Source: Ignavibacteriaceae bacterium (lineage in GTDB: Bacteria > Bacteroidota > Ignavibacteria > Ignavibacteriales > Ignavibacteriaceae). Taken from it: a stretch of DNA of 5,361 bases. Location: assembly GCA_025455085.1 (NCBI GenBank), contig JALONF010000173.1, positions 1 to 5,361 on the forward strand, in the 5' to 3' direction. A model generated the notes under the pieces. The model saw only the letters and a program-made list of their open reading frames with translations, was not told the origin of the DNA and ran no database searches. Positions 1-5,361 of this stretch are shown here, in pieces (within the stretch, counting starts at the first letter, position 1; the number at the start of each line of letters is the position of its first letter). The position numbers and the translations under genes are program-made.

Positions 1-578
1 GGTGTCATCGAGTAAACAGAAATATTATCTTTCTCTAATCTTCTTGCCCATTCACGGGTCAACATTCTGTTTGCCTGCTTAGTTTGTTTGTAAGCAAGGG
101 TCTCGTTGTAATTTCTTTTATCAAAATTGATGTCGTCAATATCAAGTCCGCCTGCAAAGTGAGAAGCGACGTTAATGATTCTGGATGGTGCAGCCTTCTT
201 CAATTCATCAAGAAGCAATTCAGTTAAAAGCTGATGACCAAGAACATTCACCGCAAAAGTCTGCTCAACATTTCTATCGGTTAACTTTTTAGTTTTTGTC
301 CAGAGACCGGCATTGTTAATAAGCACATCAAGCTTGTTTTCTTCCTGCTTAAATGATTCAACGAATTTATGAATTGAGTCAACCGAAGCAAGATCCAGAT
401 GTCTCACAAAAACATTCTGACTGCCTGTTTCGTTTACTATTTCTTCTCTAGCCTCATTTGCAGAATCGAGTGAACGACAAGCCATATAAACCTTGGCTCC
501 AAGTTTACCAATTTGTTTAGCTGCTTCTTTTCCGATTCCTTTATTAGCGCCTGTAATTATTACTACTTTATCTTTCAT
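1..578 (-). CDS. Short-chain dehydrogenase/reductase (SDR), retinol-dehydrogenase-like, C-terminus cut by window edge
   Basis: Seen: an open frame reads from ATG at 578 down to the left edge, giving 192 complete codons. Residues 9-16 read TGANKGIG, the Gly-rich nucleotide-binding motif of classical SDRs. R35 follows the second beta strand (ACRS), which usually favours NADP(H). D62 sits in the HLDL motif, NNAG is at 88-91, and the catalytic set is N111, S139, Y163 and K167 (YKQTK). Known: classical SDRs are cytosolic Rossmann-fold oxidoreductases acting on alcohols or ketones. The stretch around LLLDELKKAAPSRIINVAS resembles the retinol dehydrogenase/WWOX-like subgroup, normally about 280-320 residues, so roughly 90-130 residues lie outside the window. 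The real substrate cannot be read from sequence, and retinol is only the subgroup label. The start is supported by an AAGAGGA ribosome binding site. The gene is divergent from the TIGR03643 gene. Confidence 0.94.
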   Translation of the reverse strand, partial: MKDKVVIITGANKGIGKEAAKQIGKLGAKVYMACRSLDSANEAREEIVNETGSQNVFVRHLDLASVDSIHKFVESFKQEENKLDVLINNAGLWTKTKKLTDRNVEQTFAVNVLGHQLLTELLLDELKKAAPSRIINVASHFAGGLDIDDINFDKRNYNETLAYKQTKQANRMLTREWARRLEKDNISVYSMT

Positions 579-583
579 TTTGA

Positions 584-590
584 TCCTCTT
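584..590 (-). promoter_or_regulatory. Ribosome binding site of the SDR gene
   Basis: On the minus strand AAGAGGA lies 5 bases before the ATG at 578. It matches the anti-Shine-Dalgarno complement well and decides the SDR start. It is stronger than the leaders of most other genes in this window. Confidence 0.7.
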
Positions 591-635
591 TTTCTTGTGT
601 TGTTGTCTGAATTTAAAACAAAAGGCTCAGTGGAA

Positions 636-656
636 TCGTTCCTTACTTTTGAACGA
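636..656. repeat. Short inverted repeat in the divergent SDR/TIGR03643 intergenic region
   Basis: TCGTTC (636-641) is repeated inverted as GAACGA (651-656) with a 9-base spacer, inside the 105-bp region between two divergent start codons. Such a dyad could be an operator shared by both genes. A 6-bp dyad is short enough to occur by chance, and no regulator is recognised nearby, so the role is only a suggestion. Confidence 0.3.
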
Positions 657-683
657 ATAGCACATTAAAAACGTTTATTTTGT

Positions 684-926
684 ATGAAAAATCTTAAGAT
701 AGAAGACATATCCCGAATAATAGAAATGGCCTGGGAAGATCGAACACCATTTGAAGCAATTGAATTTCAGTTTAGTTTGAAAGAAAACGAAGTAAGGGAA
801 ATTATGAGAAGAGAAATGAAGTCATCAAGTTTTAAGATGTGGCGCAAAAGAGTTAATGGAAGAAAGACAAAACATCTTTCTCTCCGCTCAAAAGAAGTGA
901 AGAGGTTTAAAAGCCAAAATCAATAA
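684..926 (+). CDS. TIGR03643 / DUF2805 family small protein
   Basis: An 80-residue basic protein. Seen: a hallmark core MAWEDRTPFEAIEFQF (15-30), then EVREIMRREMKSSSFKMWRKRV (36-57) and GRKTKH (59-64), rich in conserved Trp and Met. This is the pattern I recognise from TIGR03643 (DUF2805), whose members are about 80-90 residues, so the protein is full length. The function is not known. Residues 22-45 look like a helix-turn-helix in which PFEAIEFQFSLKENEVREIM would be the two helices. The following stretch is strongly basic, so nucleic-acid binding is a reasonable inference but unproven. There is no signal peptide or membrane segment. No Shine-Dalgarno sequence precedes the ATG, and the upstream bases are A/T only near the start. 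It is divergent from the SDR gene and convergent with yidB; its TAA overlaps the A-run of the terminator hairpin. Confidence 0.93.
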   Translation: MKNLKIEDISRIIEMAWEDRTPFEAIEFQFSLKENEVREIMRREMKSSSFKMWRKRVNGRKTKHLSLRSKEVKRFKSQNQ

Positions 927-954
927 AAAAGCCGCAGCATTTCTACTGCGGCTT
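925..954 (-). terminator. Rho-independent terminator after the YidB-like gene (possibly bidirectional)
   Basis: A perfect 9-bp stem, AAGCCGCAG (929-937) with CTGCGGCTT (946-954), encloses an 8-base loop. Read on the minus strand the stem runs into a T-run (A925-A930 on plus), the classical intrinsic terminator form, about 25 bases after the YidB-like stop codon. On the plus strand the hairpin directly follows the TIGR03643 stop, but only a short TT follows, so termination that way would be weaker. It sits between two convergent genes and probably serves both. Confidence 0.88.
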
Positions 955-957
955 AAC

Positions 958-975
958 AATCAGACATTTCTGATT
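958..975. repeat. Small hairpin beside the terminator
   Basis: AATCAG (958-963) and CTGATT (970-975) form a 6-bp stem with a 6-base loop, directly between the YidB-like stop codon and the main terminator. On the minus strand it is transcribed first. No T-run follows, so it is not a terminator alone; it could stabilise the 3' end or be chance. Confidence 0.35.
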
Positions 976-978
976 CAA

Positions 979-1374
979 TTATTTTTTACCCAGCAAGCCG
1001 CCCAAAATATCCATTCCTTTGCTCATAATATCTCCTTCGGGAACTTTACCATCGGGAGTTAATTTGTCAACGACACCGGGAAGGAGATTTGTAAGCTGTG
1101 AAGTTAGAGCACCATTATCCATTCCAAGCTTTGATGCGAGGTGGTTAATTGTATCTTTACCCAAAACGTTCTGAAGCTGATCTCCTGATACTGGAAGATT
1201 TTTACCAGTGCTGACCCAGGAGCCAATTACATCTCCCAACCCTTTGGATGCGAACTGGCTGATTAGATTATTTAATCCGCCTTGTCCACCAAGCAGACCC
1301 ATAACAGTAGACATTAGATCATCTTTTTTGTCTCCGCCGCCAAGTGCAGATTGTATTGTGTTTAATATGTCCAT
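979..1374 (-). CDS. yidB: YidB-like protein (DUF937/YidB family)
   Basis: A 131-residue protein, close to the 132 residues of E. coli YidB. Seen: a Gly/Leu-rich start, then GLLGGQGGLNNLISQFASKGLG (26-47), SW at 52-53, and the family hallmark VSGDQLQNVLG (62-72). Next come HLASKLGMD (78-86), LLPGVVDKLTPDGKVP (97-112) and a C-terminal GMDILGGLLGKK (120-131). This order matches YidB throughout: GGI..L...F...GLG...W, VSG.QL...LG, LG.D, LP...D.L.P.G, and GM..L.G at the end. The family is a small, helical, probably soluble protein of unknown biochemical role; no signal peptide or membrane segment is visible. The start is supported by AAAAGGAA six bases upstream. It is the last gene of the minus-strand series and is followed by a strong terminator. 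The family call is confident and the function is unknown. Confidence 0.93.
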   Translation of the reverse strand: MDILNTIQSALGGGDKKDDLMSTVMGLLGGQGGLNNLISQFASKGLGDVIGSWVSTGKNLPVSGDQLQNVLGKDTINHLASKLGMDNGALTSQLTNLLPGVVDKLTPDGKVPEGDIMSKGMDILGGLLGKK

Positions 1375-1380
1375 AATCAG

Positions 1381-1388
1381 TTCCTTTT
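1381..1388 (-). promoter_or_regulatory. Ribosome binding site of the YidB-like gene
   Basis: AAAAGGAA on the minus strand ends 6 bases before the ATG at 1374. It is a clear purine-rich site and supports that start. Confidence 0.65.
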
Positions 1389-1400
1389 AGTTAATGAAAT

Positions 1401-1434
1401 AATATTTAAAACTGGTTTAAGATAATTAAATATT
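1401..1434. repeat. AT-rich inverted repeat between alkD-like and yidB-like genes
   Basis: AATATTTAA (1401-1409) pairs exactly with TTAAATATT (1426-1434) across 16 bases that contain a smaller dyad, AAAC-TG-GTTT (1409-1418). It lies in the 76-bp gap between two minus-strand genes. There is no T-run after it, so it is not a standard terminator; it may be an operator or an mRNA processing hairpin. In DNA this AT-rich a 9-bp A/T dyad can easily be chance. Confidence 0.3.
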
Positions 1435-1450
1435 GTTGGAAGTTAAAAGA

Positions 1451-2146
1451 TTAATAATTGAAATACTTTTGCGAGTTCTTAATTACTTCCAGTGTTATAA
1501 ATTGTTTATGAAGGTCTAAAAAGTTTTTAACATAATTATTATCTGATTTTGATATCTCTCTTAAAATCCAGCCAACTGCTGTCTTGCAAAACCGCTCTTC
1601 TCTTTTTATCAGAAACGTTGAAAACTCATTAGCGACTTTCAGATGCTCTTTCAAGGTTTTGCATTGTGCGAATGGAACAAGTGATGCACGAGCTTTCCAG
1701 AGATACTTATCTTTGTTCCACTTTTTCAATTCTGCGATTGTTTGTTTGGGATATTTATCAACCAACGGAGATAACAAACGTACACAAAGCCAGTCGCAAA
1801 TATTCCAATCGTAGACCCATCTTTTATCAAACCAGCTTGATATCATCGAGAGTTGAAATTTCACATCGGTATCTTTTAAGTAAAGCTGAACATAAATAAT
1901 AGCAGCAAGTTTTTCTTCGGCATATTCCCGTTGAATTAGTTCATTAAGTAATTTTTTTTGTTTGCTGAGCGAAAGCTCATTTAATTTATTTTGATTATAA
2001 ACACGCTGCACGATTGAGCGAATTTGTGGAATTCCGATTCCTAGCGATTTGATATCATGCTTAACATAATTCTCAAGCCACTTTGCTTTTTTAGCATCGT
2101 GATGCTTCACAAGTTCCTGACGAATAATTAAAGATATATTCCTCAT
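1451..2146 (-). CDS. AlkD-type DNA alkylation repair protein (HEAT-like-repeat DNA glycosylase)
   Basis: A 231-residue all-helical protein, the usual length for the DNA alkylation repair enzyme family (PF08713). Known: AlkD removes positively charged alkylated purines such as 3-methyl- and 7-methyl-adducts, using a HEAT-like superhelix without base flipping. Seen: LGIGIPQIR (35-43) is the family's N-terminal GIP...R signature. W114-N-I-C-D118 fits the Trp/Asp pair of Bacillus cereus AlkD (W109, D113), where the Asp is catalytic. R153 in LWKARASLV fits AlkD R148, and W193 in VGWILREIS fits W187. All key residues are thus present and activity is expected. These equivalences are by recall of the motif, not by alignment. 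It starts 6 bases after the TspO stop with no good Shine-Dalgarno sequence, suggesting translational coupling and a shared transcript. No terminator is seen before the YidB-like gene. Confidence 0.94.
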   Translation of the reverse strand: MRNISLIIRQELVKHHDAKKAKWLENYVKHDIKSLGIGIPQIRSIVQRVYNQNKLNELSLSKQKKLLNELIQREYAEEKLAAIIYVQLYLKDTDVKFQLSMISSWFDKRWVYDWNICDWLCVRLLSPLVDKYPKQTIAELKKWNKDKYLWKARASLVPFAQCKTLKEHLKVANEFSTFLIKREERFCKTAVGWILREISKSDNNYVKNFLDLHKQFITLEVIKNSQKYFNY

Positions 2147-2152
2147 AGCTGG

Positions 2153-2629
2153 TTAATTTAAAAAATAATAACCTGCATTAAGTATTGTTGCGAAGCTTAC
2201 CCAAAGCAAGTATGGGATGTTCAAATAAGCGGCTAATGGTTTTATTTTATAGAACAGATAAATCATGGCAGAAATGCTAACCCACAAAAGAATGATTTCT
2301 ATAAGCGCAATACCAATCAAATTGAAATAGAAGAATATAAAACTCCATGCAAAATTTAAGAGCATTTGGATTGAGAAAACTTTTATTGCCAGGCTTCTCT
2401 CTTTCGATGCCTCCTCTTTCCAAATAAGAAAAAATGATAATCCTAAAAGGATATATAGGGAAGTCCATACCGGACCGAAAACCCAATTAGGAGGACTGAA
2501 GGAAGGTCTATTTAATGAAGCATACCAAACAGGTACAGCTTGAGAAGTAAACATACCCGCTATTGCGCCAACGGATAATGGTAATAAAATGGATATAATC
2601 AGTTTAATAATAATGTTGGGTCTACTCAT
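2153..2629 (-). CDS. tspO: TspO/MBR family membrane protein (tryptophan-rich sensory protein)
   Basis: A 158-residue integral membrane protein, the typical TspO length, with five hydrophobic segments at about 8-27, 50-70, 80-103, 105-127 and 137-157. Seen hallmarks: WYASLNRPSFSPPNWVFGPVW (35-55), the TspO WY..L.KP...PP....G..W signature; QMLLNFAWSFIFF (88-100); and PYLLWVSFATILN (139-151). Known: bacterial TspO binds porphyrins and is linked to control of tetrapyrrole, oxidative-stress and light responses; Rhodobacter TspO is a negative regulator of photosynthesis genes. I chose ATG at 2629. An in-frame GTG at 2641 would add four residues (MVII) and neither start has a clear Shine-Dalgarno sequence. 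It is first in a probable tspO-alkD(-yidB) unit, with the next gene only 6 bp away. Confidence 0.95.
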   Translation of the reverse strand: MSRPNIIIKLIISILLPLSVGAIAGMFTSQAVPVWYASLNRPSFSPPNWVFGPVWTSLYILLGLSFFLIWKEEASKERSLAIKVFSIQMLLNFAWSFIFFYFNLIGIALIEIILLWVSISAMIYLFYKIKPLAAYLNIPYLLWVSFATILNAGYYFLN

Positions 2630-2655
2630 AATAATTACCACATCAAAGACATTAA

Positions 2656-2695
2656 ATTATGCTCGTAATATATTAATAAGACAAAAAAAATTTTT
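2656..2695 (-). promoter_or_regulatory. Candidate promoter for tspO-alkD unit
   Basis: On the minus strand, TTGTCT (2679-2684, 4 of 6 to TTGACA) and CATAAT (2656-2661, 5 of 6 to TATAAT) are separated by 17 bases, the optimal sigma-70 spacing. An A/T tract (2683-2695) directly upstream resembles an UP element. The predicted RNA start would lie about 20 bases before the tspO ATG. If the organism uses Bacteroidia-type promoters (TAnnTTTG) this match means little. Confidence 0.35.
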
Positions 2696-2719
2696 AAGAA
2701 TAATACAAAGTTTAGGTTA

Positions 2720-3532
2720 TTAAGTTAATCTTTTCGTCAACTTCTCTTCCATTTTAATTATCTGATCTTTCAGCATTCTAATATCTTCTCTTAATTCCTC
2801 ATTTTCATCTTGAATGATATCCTCTATTTTCTCAATTCCTTCTTTGCTGGTTTTTTGCTGCACTTCTGCCATAGTATTTACCACAATCGCAATGAAAATA
2901 TTTAACGTAGTATAAGAAGCAAGTAGTATGAATAGAATGAAATAAATATTTGCCAAAGGATACTTATCCATAACAGCCCGTGAAATTTCCGCCCATCCTT
3001 CTAGTGTCATTATCTGAAATAATGAAAACATTGATGTAGCTAATGTGCCAAACCATTGCGGGTAGTCAGCACCGAAAAGTTTTGTTCCGATTACTGAAAA
3101 AACATAGAATACTAAAGCAAGTAGCACAAATATCCAAACAAGACTTGGAAGCGAATGAAATAAAGATTCAACAATGAATCTTAGCTTTGGTACATTTTTA
3201 ATTAATCTAAGCGAACGGAAAATTCTTAATGACCGCAAAACTGCTAAAACTCCCGAAGCTGGCAATAAAGCAATTGCTACAATTGTGAAATCAAAAACAT
3301 TCCAGCCGCCCTTAAAGAAGCTAAATCCATATGCATAAAGCTTCAATAAAATCTCAACCACAAAAATTGTCAGTATAATTTTATCAATAAGCAGGAGAGT
3401 ATTTCCAAACGAGTTCATTATGGCACTGGAAGTTTCCATTCCTATTGTTATGGAATTAAAAATTATTAAAGCGATTATGAAATTTTGTATTGAATTCTTT
3501 TCTACAAATTGTTTTACTTTATCTCTGCTCAT
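2720..3532 (-). CDS. Voltage-gated cation channel, BacNav/NaChBac-like, with CavMr-like selectivity filter
   Basis: A 270-residue six-transmembrane ion transport protein (PF00520), the length of bacterial one-domain channels that act as homotetramers. Seen in order: S1 about 15-32 ending in GMET; S2 about 45-68 with D50 and E60; S3 about 78-92 with WNVFDF and D81; S4 about 95-112 with R100, R103, R106, R109 and K112 at every third position; S5 about 128-153; and the pore helix with the filter TLEGWAE (176-182). S6 is about 192-224 with TTLNIFIAIVVN, followed by a charged coiled coil (about 231-269, I/L/M heptads), the usual tetramerisation tail. Known: sodium channels of this family carry TLESW, whereas the Meiothermus ruber calcium channel CavMr has glycine in the fourth place. 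Ca2+ preference is therefore inferred. I chose ATG at 3532; a TTG at 3589 would add 19 hydrophilic residues not usual for the family. No Shine-Dalgarno sequence is seen. Confidence 0.95.
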   Translation of the reverse strand: MSRDKVKQFVEKNSIQNFIIALIIFNSITIGMETSSAIMNSFGNTLLLIDKIILTIFVVEILLKLYAYGFSFFKGGWNVFDFTIVAIALLPASGVLAVLRSLRIFRSLRLIKNVPKLRFIVESLFHSLPSLVWIFVLLALVFYVFSVIGTKLFGADYPQWFGTLATSMFSLFQIMTLEGWAEISRAVMDKYPLANIYFILFILLASYTTLNIFIAIVVNTMAEVQQKTSKEGIEKIEDIIQDENEELREDIRMLKDQIIKMEEKLTKRLT

Positions 3533-3696
3533 AAATTTTAAATTGTTAATAATGGGTTCAAAATTAAGTGATTTGAGATGTCCACACAATCAAGATGTAT
3601 GGTATATTATCAGCAAATTCTTCAATTATTACCAGCGATTGAGTATTTTTTAAATAATGATTTCAAATAATTTCCTAAATAGAAAGTGGACGCAAA
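3533..3696. other. Divergent intergenic region between channel gene and isocitrate dehydrogenase gene
   Basis: 164 bases, very AT-rich, carrying the start regions of both divergent genes. I found no well-spaced -35/-10 pair, no strong dyad and no riboswitch-like structure. TTGAGT at 3639-3644 could be a -35 for the plus-strand gene, but the matching -10 is poor. The promoters of both genes must lie here unless translation starts further upstream, so it is marked as likely regulatory without a defined site. Confidence 0.4.
3684..3690 (+). promoter_or_regulatory. Weak ribosome binding site of isocitrate dehydrogenase gene
   Basis: AAGTGGA lies six bases before the ATG at 3697, one mismatch from AAGAGGA. 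An in-frame stop (TAA, 3676-3678) just upstream excludes a longer protein, so this start is secure. Confidence 0.5.
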
Positions 3697-5361
3697 ATGA
3701 GTTTTAAAATCAACTGGACAAAAATTGATGAAGGCCCGTTACTGGCGAGTTATTGCCTTCTTCCCATACTTAAATCATACACAAAAGAAACGGGAATTGA
3801 ATTTGTTGAGAAAGACATTTCACTTGCCGGAAGAATAATCGCAAACTTTCCCGATAATCTTACCGAGGGACAAAAAGTTCCTGATTACCTGGCAGAACTT
3901 GGCGAACTAACTCAAGATTCAAATGCAAACATTATCAAGCTTCCCAACATCAGCGCATCAATTCCACAACTTAAAGCCGCTATCAAAGAATTACAGGAAA
4001 AAGGTTATAAAATTCCTGACTATCCCGAAGAACCAAAAAGTGAAGAAGAGAAAAAATTAAAAGAAAGGTTTGCAAAGGTACTTGGTTCCGCTGTTAATCC
4101 CGTTTTAAGAGAAGGTAACTCCGACAGACGTGCCGCAGTCTCGGTAAAAAAGTTTGCTCAGAAACATCCGCACAAAATGATGAAACCCTGGCCTGGATCG
4201 GGATCGAAATGCCGCGTTGCTCATATGAGTCAAAAAGATTTTTACGGTTCCGAAAAATCGATAACACTTGATAAAGACGATATTGCGAAAATTGAATTTG
4301 TTGACGCAAACGGAAAGGTTACTGTCCTGAAAGAAAATCTTAAGCTTCTTAAAGATGAAGTAATTGATGCTGCAGTAATGAACGTTAAAGAGTTGAGAAA
4401 GTTTTATGCTGAGCAAATTGAAGAAGCCAAAAAAGATGGGGTTCTGCTTTCACTTCATCTCAAAGCAACAATGATGAAAATATCAGATCCGATAATGTTT
4501 GGTCACGCAGTTTCTGTTTATTACAAAGAGCCTTTAGAGAAACACGCTCAAACTCTTAAGGAAATTGGTGCAAATGTAAATAACGGTCTGATGGACGTTT
4601 TTGAAAGGCTCAAAAAACTTCCTGACGCCAAGAGAAAAGAAATTGAAGATGATATAAATAGAGTTTACGAGTACCAGCCCGAACTCGTAATGATAGATTC
4701 GAGAATAAACAAGACAAATCTTCACGTGCCGAATGATGTGATAGTTGATGCATCAATGCCGAATGTAGTACGTGATGGTGGAAAAATGTGGAATAAAAAG
4801 GATGAGCTTCAAGATTGCATTGCGATGATTCCCGACCGCAGTTATGCAATAATGTATAAAACAATAATTGAAGACGCTAAAACAAAAGGTCAGTTTGATC
4901 CGTCCACTATGGGCGCAGTTTCCAACGTTGGTTTGATGGCAAAAAAAGCAGAGGAGTATGGTTCGCACGATAAAACCAAAGCATTATTAGAACAACAGGT
5001 TGAAACAGGAGACATATTCAGAATGTGCCAGACCAAAGACGAAGCAATAAAAGACTGGGTTAAGCTTGCAGTCAACAGAGCGCGAGTATCTTCATCACCT
5101 GCAATTTTCTGGCTTGATGAAAACAGAGCACACGACAGAGAGATTATCGCAAAGGTTAAAAAATATTTACCCGAACACAATACAACAGGACTTGAAATAA
5201 AAATCCTCAAACCTGTTGACGCAATGAAATACACTCTAGAAAGAACAAGGAAAGGATTGGATACAATTTCAGTAACTGGAAATGTGCTGAGAGATTATTT
5301 AACCGACCTGTTTCCTATTCTTGAATTAGGCACAAGCGCGCGAATGCTATCAATAGTTCCG
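3697..5361 (+). CDS. icd: NADP-dependent isocitrate dehydrogenase, monomeric type, C-terminus cut by window edge
   Basis: 555 codons are present of a family normally about 740 residues (PF03971). It catalyses oxidative decarboxylation of isocitrate to 2-oxoglutarate with NADP+ in the cytoplasmic TCA cycle. Seen: GSAVNPVLREGNSDRRA (130-146), HLKATMMKISDP (254-265), VDASMPNVVRDGGKMW (350-365), PDRSYA (379-384), TMGAVSNVGLMAKKAEEYGSHD (404-425) and LRDYLTDLFPILELGTSARMLSIVP at the edge. From the known Azotobacter vinelandii enzyme, the isocitrate/metal ligands S132, N135, R139, R145, K255, D350, Y420, R547, D548 and D552 appear to correspond to S131, N134, R138, R144, K256, D351, Y421, R532, D533 and D537. 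These are motif matches by recall, but they leave the visible part of the active site intact. The NADP-binding residues near the C-terminus are outside the window. The enzyme is unrelated in sequence to the dimeric Icd of E. coli. It is transcribed alone, divergently from the channel. Confidence 0.97.
   Translation, partial: MSFKINWTKIDEGPLLASYCLLPILKSYTKETGIEFVEKDISLAGRIIANFPDNLTEGQKVPDYLAELGELTQDSNANIIKLPNISASIPQLKAAIKELQEKGYKIPDYPEEPKSEEEKKLKERFAKVLGSAVNPVLREGNSDRRAAVSVKKFAQKHPHKMMKPWPGSGSKCRVAHMSQKDFYGSEKSITLDKDDIAKIEFVDANGKVTVLKENLKLLKDEVIDAAVMNVKELRKFYAEQIEEAKKDGVLLSLHLKATMMKISDPIMFGHAVSVYYKEPLEKHAQTLKEIGANVNNGLMDVFERLKKLPDAKRKEIEDDINRVYEYQPELVMIDSRINKTNLHVPNDVIVDASMPNVVRDGGKMWNKKDELQDCIAMIPDRSYAIMYKTIIEDAKTKGQFDPSTMGAVSNVGLMAKKAEEYGSHDKTKALLEQQVETGDIFRMCQTKDEAIKDWVKLAVNRARVSSSPAIFWLDENRAHDREIIAKVKKYLPEHNTTGLEIKILKPVDAMKYTLERTRKGLDTISVTGNVLRDYLTDLFPILELGTSARMLSIVP

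Noticed and set aside
648..682. Bacteroidia-type promoter (TTTG ... TTATTTTG) before the TIGR03643 gene.
   Set aside because: The -7 box has a mismatch, the spacing is too long, and it would place the RNA start at or beyond the ATG.
1208..1899. Plus-strand open frames opposite the YidB-like and AlkD genes.
   Set aside because: They lie antisense to genes with clear family motifs, show no recognisable domains and have shadow-type composition.
2630..2641. GTG start of tspO four codons upstream.
   Set aside because: ATG at 2629 gives the standard family length and there is no ribosome binding site favouring the GTG; the alternative is noted but not chosen.
2683..2695. A8T5 tract as a terminator after the channel gene.
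   Set aside because: There is no GC-containing stem; it is better explained as an A/T-rich promoter element.
3533..3589. N-terminal extension of the channel from a TTG codon at 3589 (19 extra residues).
   Set aside because: TTG is a rare start, the extension is not typical of the family, and the ATG at 3532 gives the usual short N-terminus before S1.
3420..3653. Plus-strand open frame over the channel N-terminus and intergenic region.
   Set aside because: It is antisense to the conserved S1 segment, with no ribosome binding site and no family resemblance.
4094..5234. Several minus-strand open frames of 63-114 residues within the isocitrate dehydrogenase gene.
   Set aside because: The plus strand encodes an unbroken, strongly conserved enzyme; these are Cys/His/Phe-rich antisense shadows.
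1..5361. Mobile elements, CRISPR arrays, tRNA/rRNA genes, toxin-antitoxin pairs or phage genes.
   Set aside because: No direct-repeat arrays, terminal inverted repeats, transposase motifs, cloverleaf-like stretches or small gene pairs of that kind were seen.

Overview
This is an AT-rich bacterial chromosomal window with dense, ordinary gene packing. It holds seven protein genes (two cut by the window edges) and no RNA genes, CRISPR arrays or insertion sequences. The low GC content, weak or missing Shine-Dalgarno sequences before several genes and the gene complement (TIGR03643 protein, monomeric NADP isocitrate dehydrogenase, TspO, AlkD) suggest a member of the Bacteroidota/Ignavibacteriota (FCB) group. 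Purine-rich ribosome binding sites on some genes make an Ignavibacteria-like lineage somewhat more attractive than classical Bacteroidia. This placement is an inference, not a result.

Layout: 1-578 (minus) is the N-terminal two thirds of a short-chain dehydrogenase/reductase of the retinol-dehydrogenase-like type. An 83-bp intergenic gap separates it from a divergent small gene, 684-926 (plus), encoding a TIGR03643/DUF2805 protein. That gene converges on a minus-strand gene for a YidB-like protein (979-1374), with a GC-rich hairpin terminator (925-954) between them. Continuing on the minus strand are an AlkD-type DNA alkylation repair protein (1451-2146), a TspO/MBR membrane protein (2153-2629) and a one-domain voltage-gated cation channel of the BacNav/NaChBac superfamily (2720-3532). 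A 164-bp divergent intergenic region then leads to a plus-strand monomeric NADP-dependent isocitrate dehydrogenase (3697 to the window end, about three quarters of the protein).

How the genes may work together: tspO and alkD are 6 bp apart and very probably co-transcribed. yidB follows 76 bp later without an obvious terminator between, so tspO-alkD-yidB is a plausible unit ending at the hairpin at 925-954. SDR, TIGR03643, TspO and a DNA-repair enzyme side by side recall light- or oxidative-damage neighbourhoods seen in other bacteria, but no photolyase, cryptochrome or light regulator is in view. Isocitrate dehydrogenase is a central-metabolism gene that looks unrelated to its neighbours.

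The most interesting item is the ion channel. Its selectivity filter reads TLEGWAE, with a glycine where NaChBac-type sodium channels carry serine (TLESW). This resembles the filter reported for the native prokaryotic calcium channel CavMr, so the channel may pass Ca2+ rather than Na+. I see no wholly new multi-gene system.
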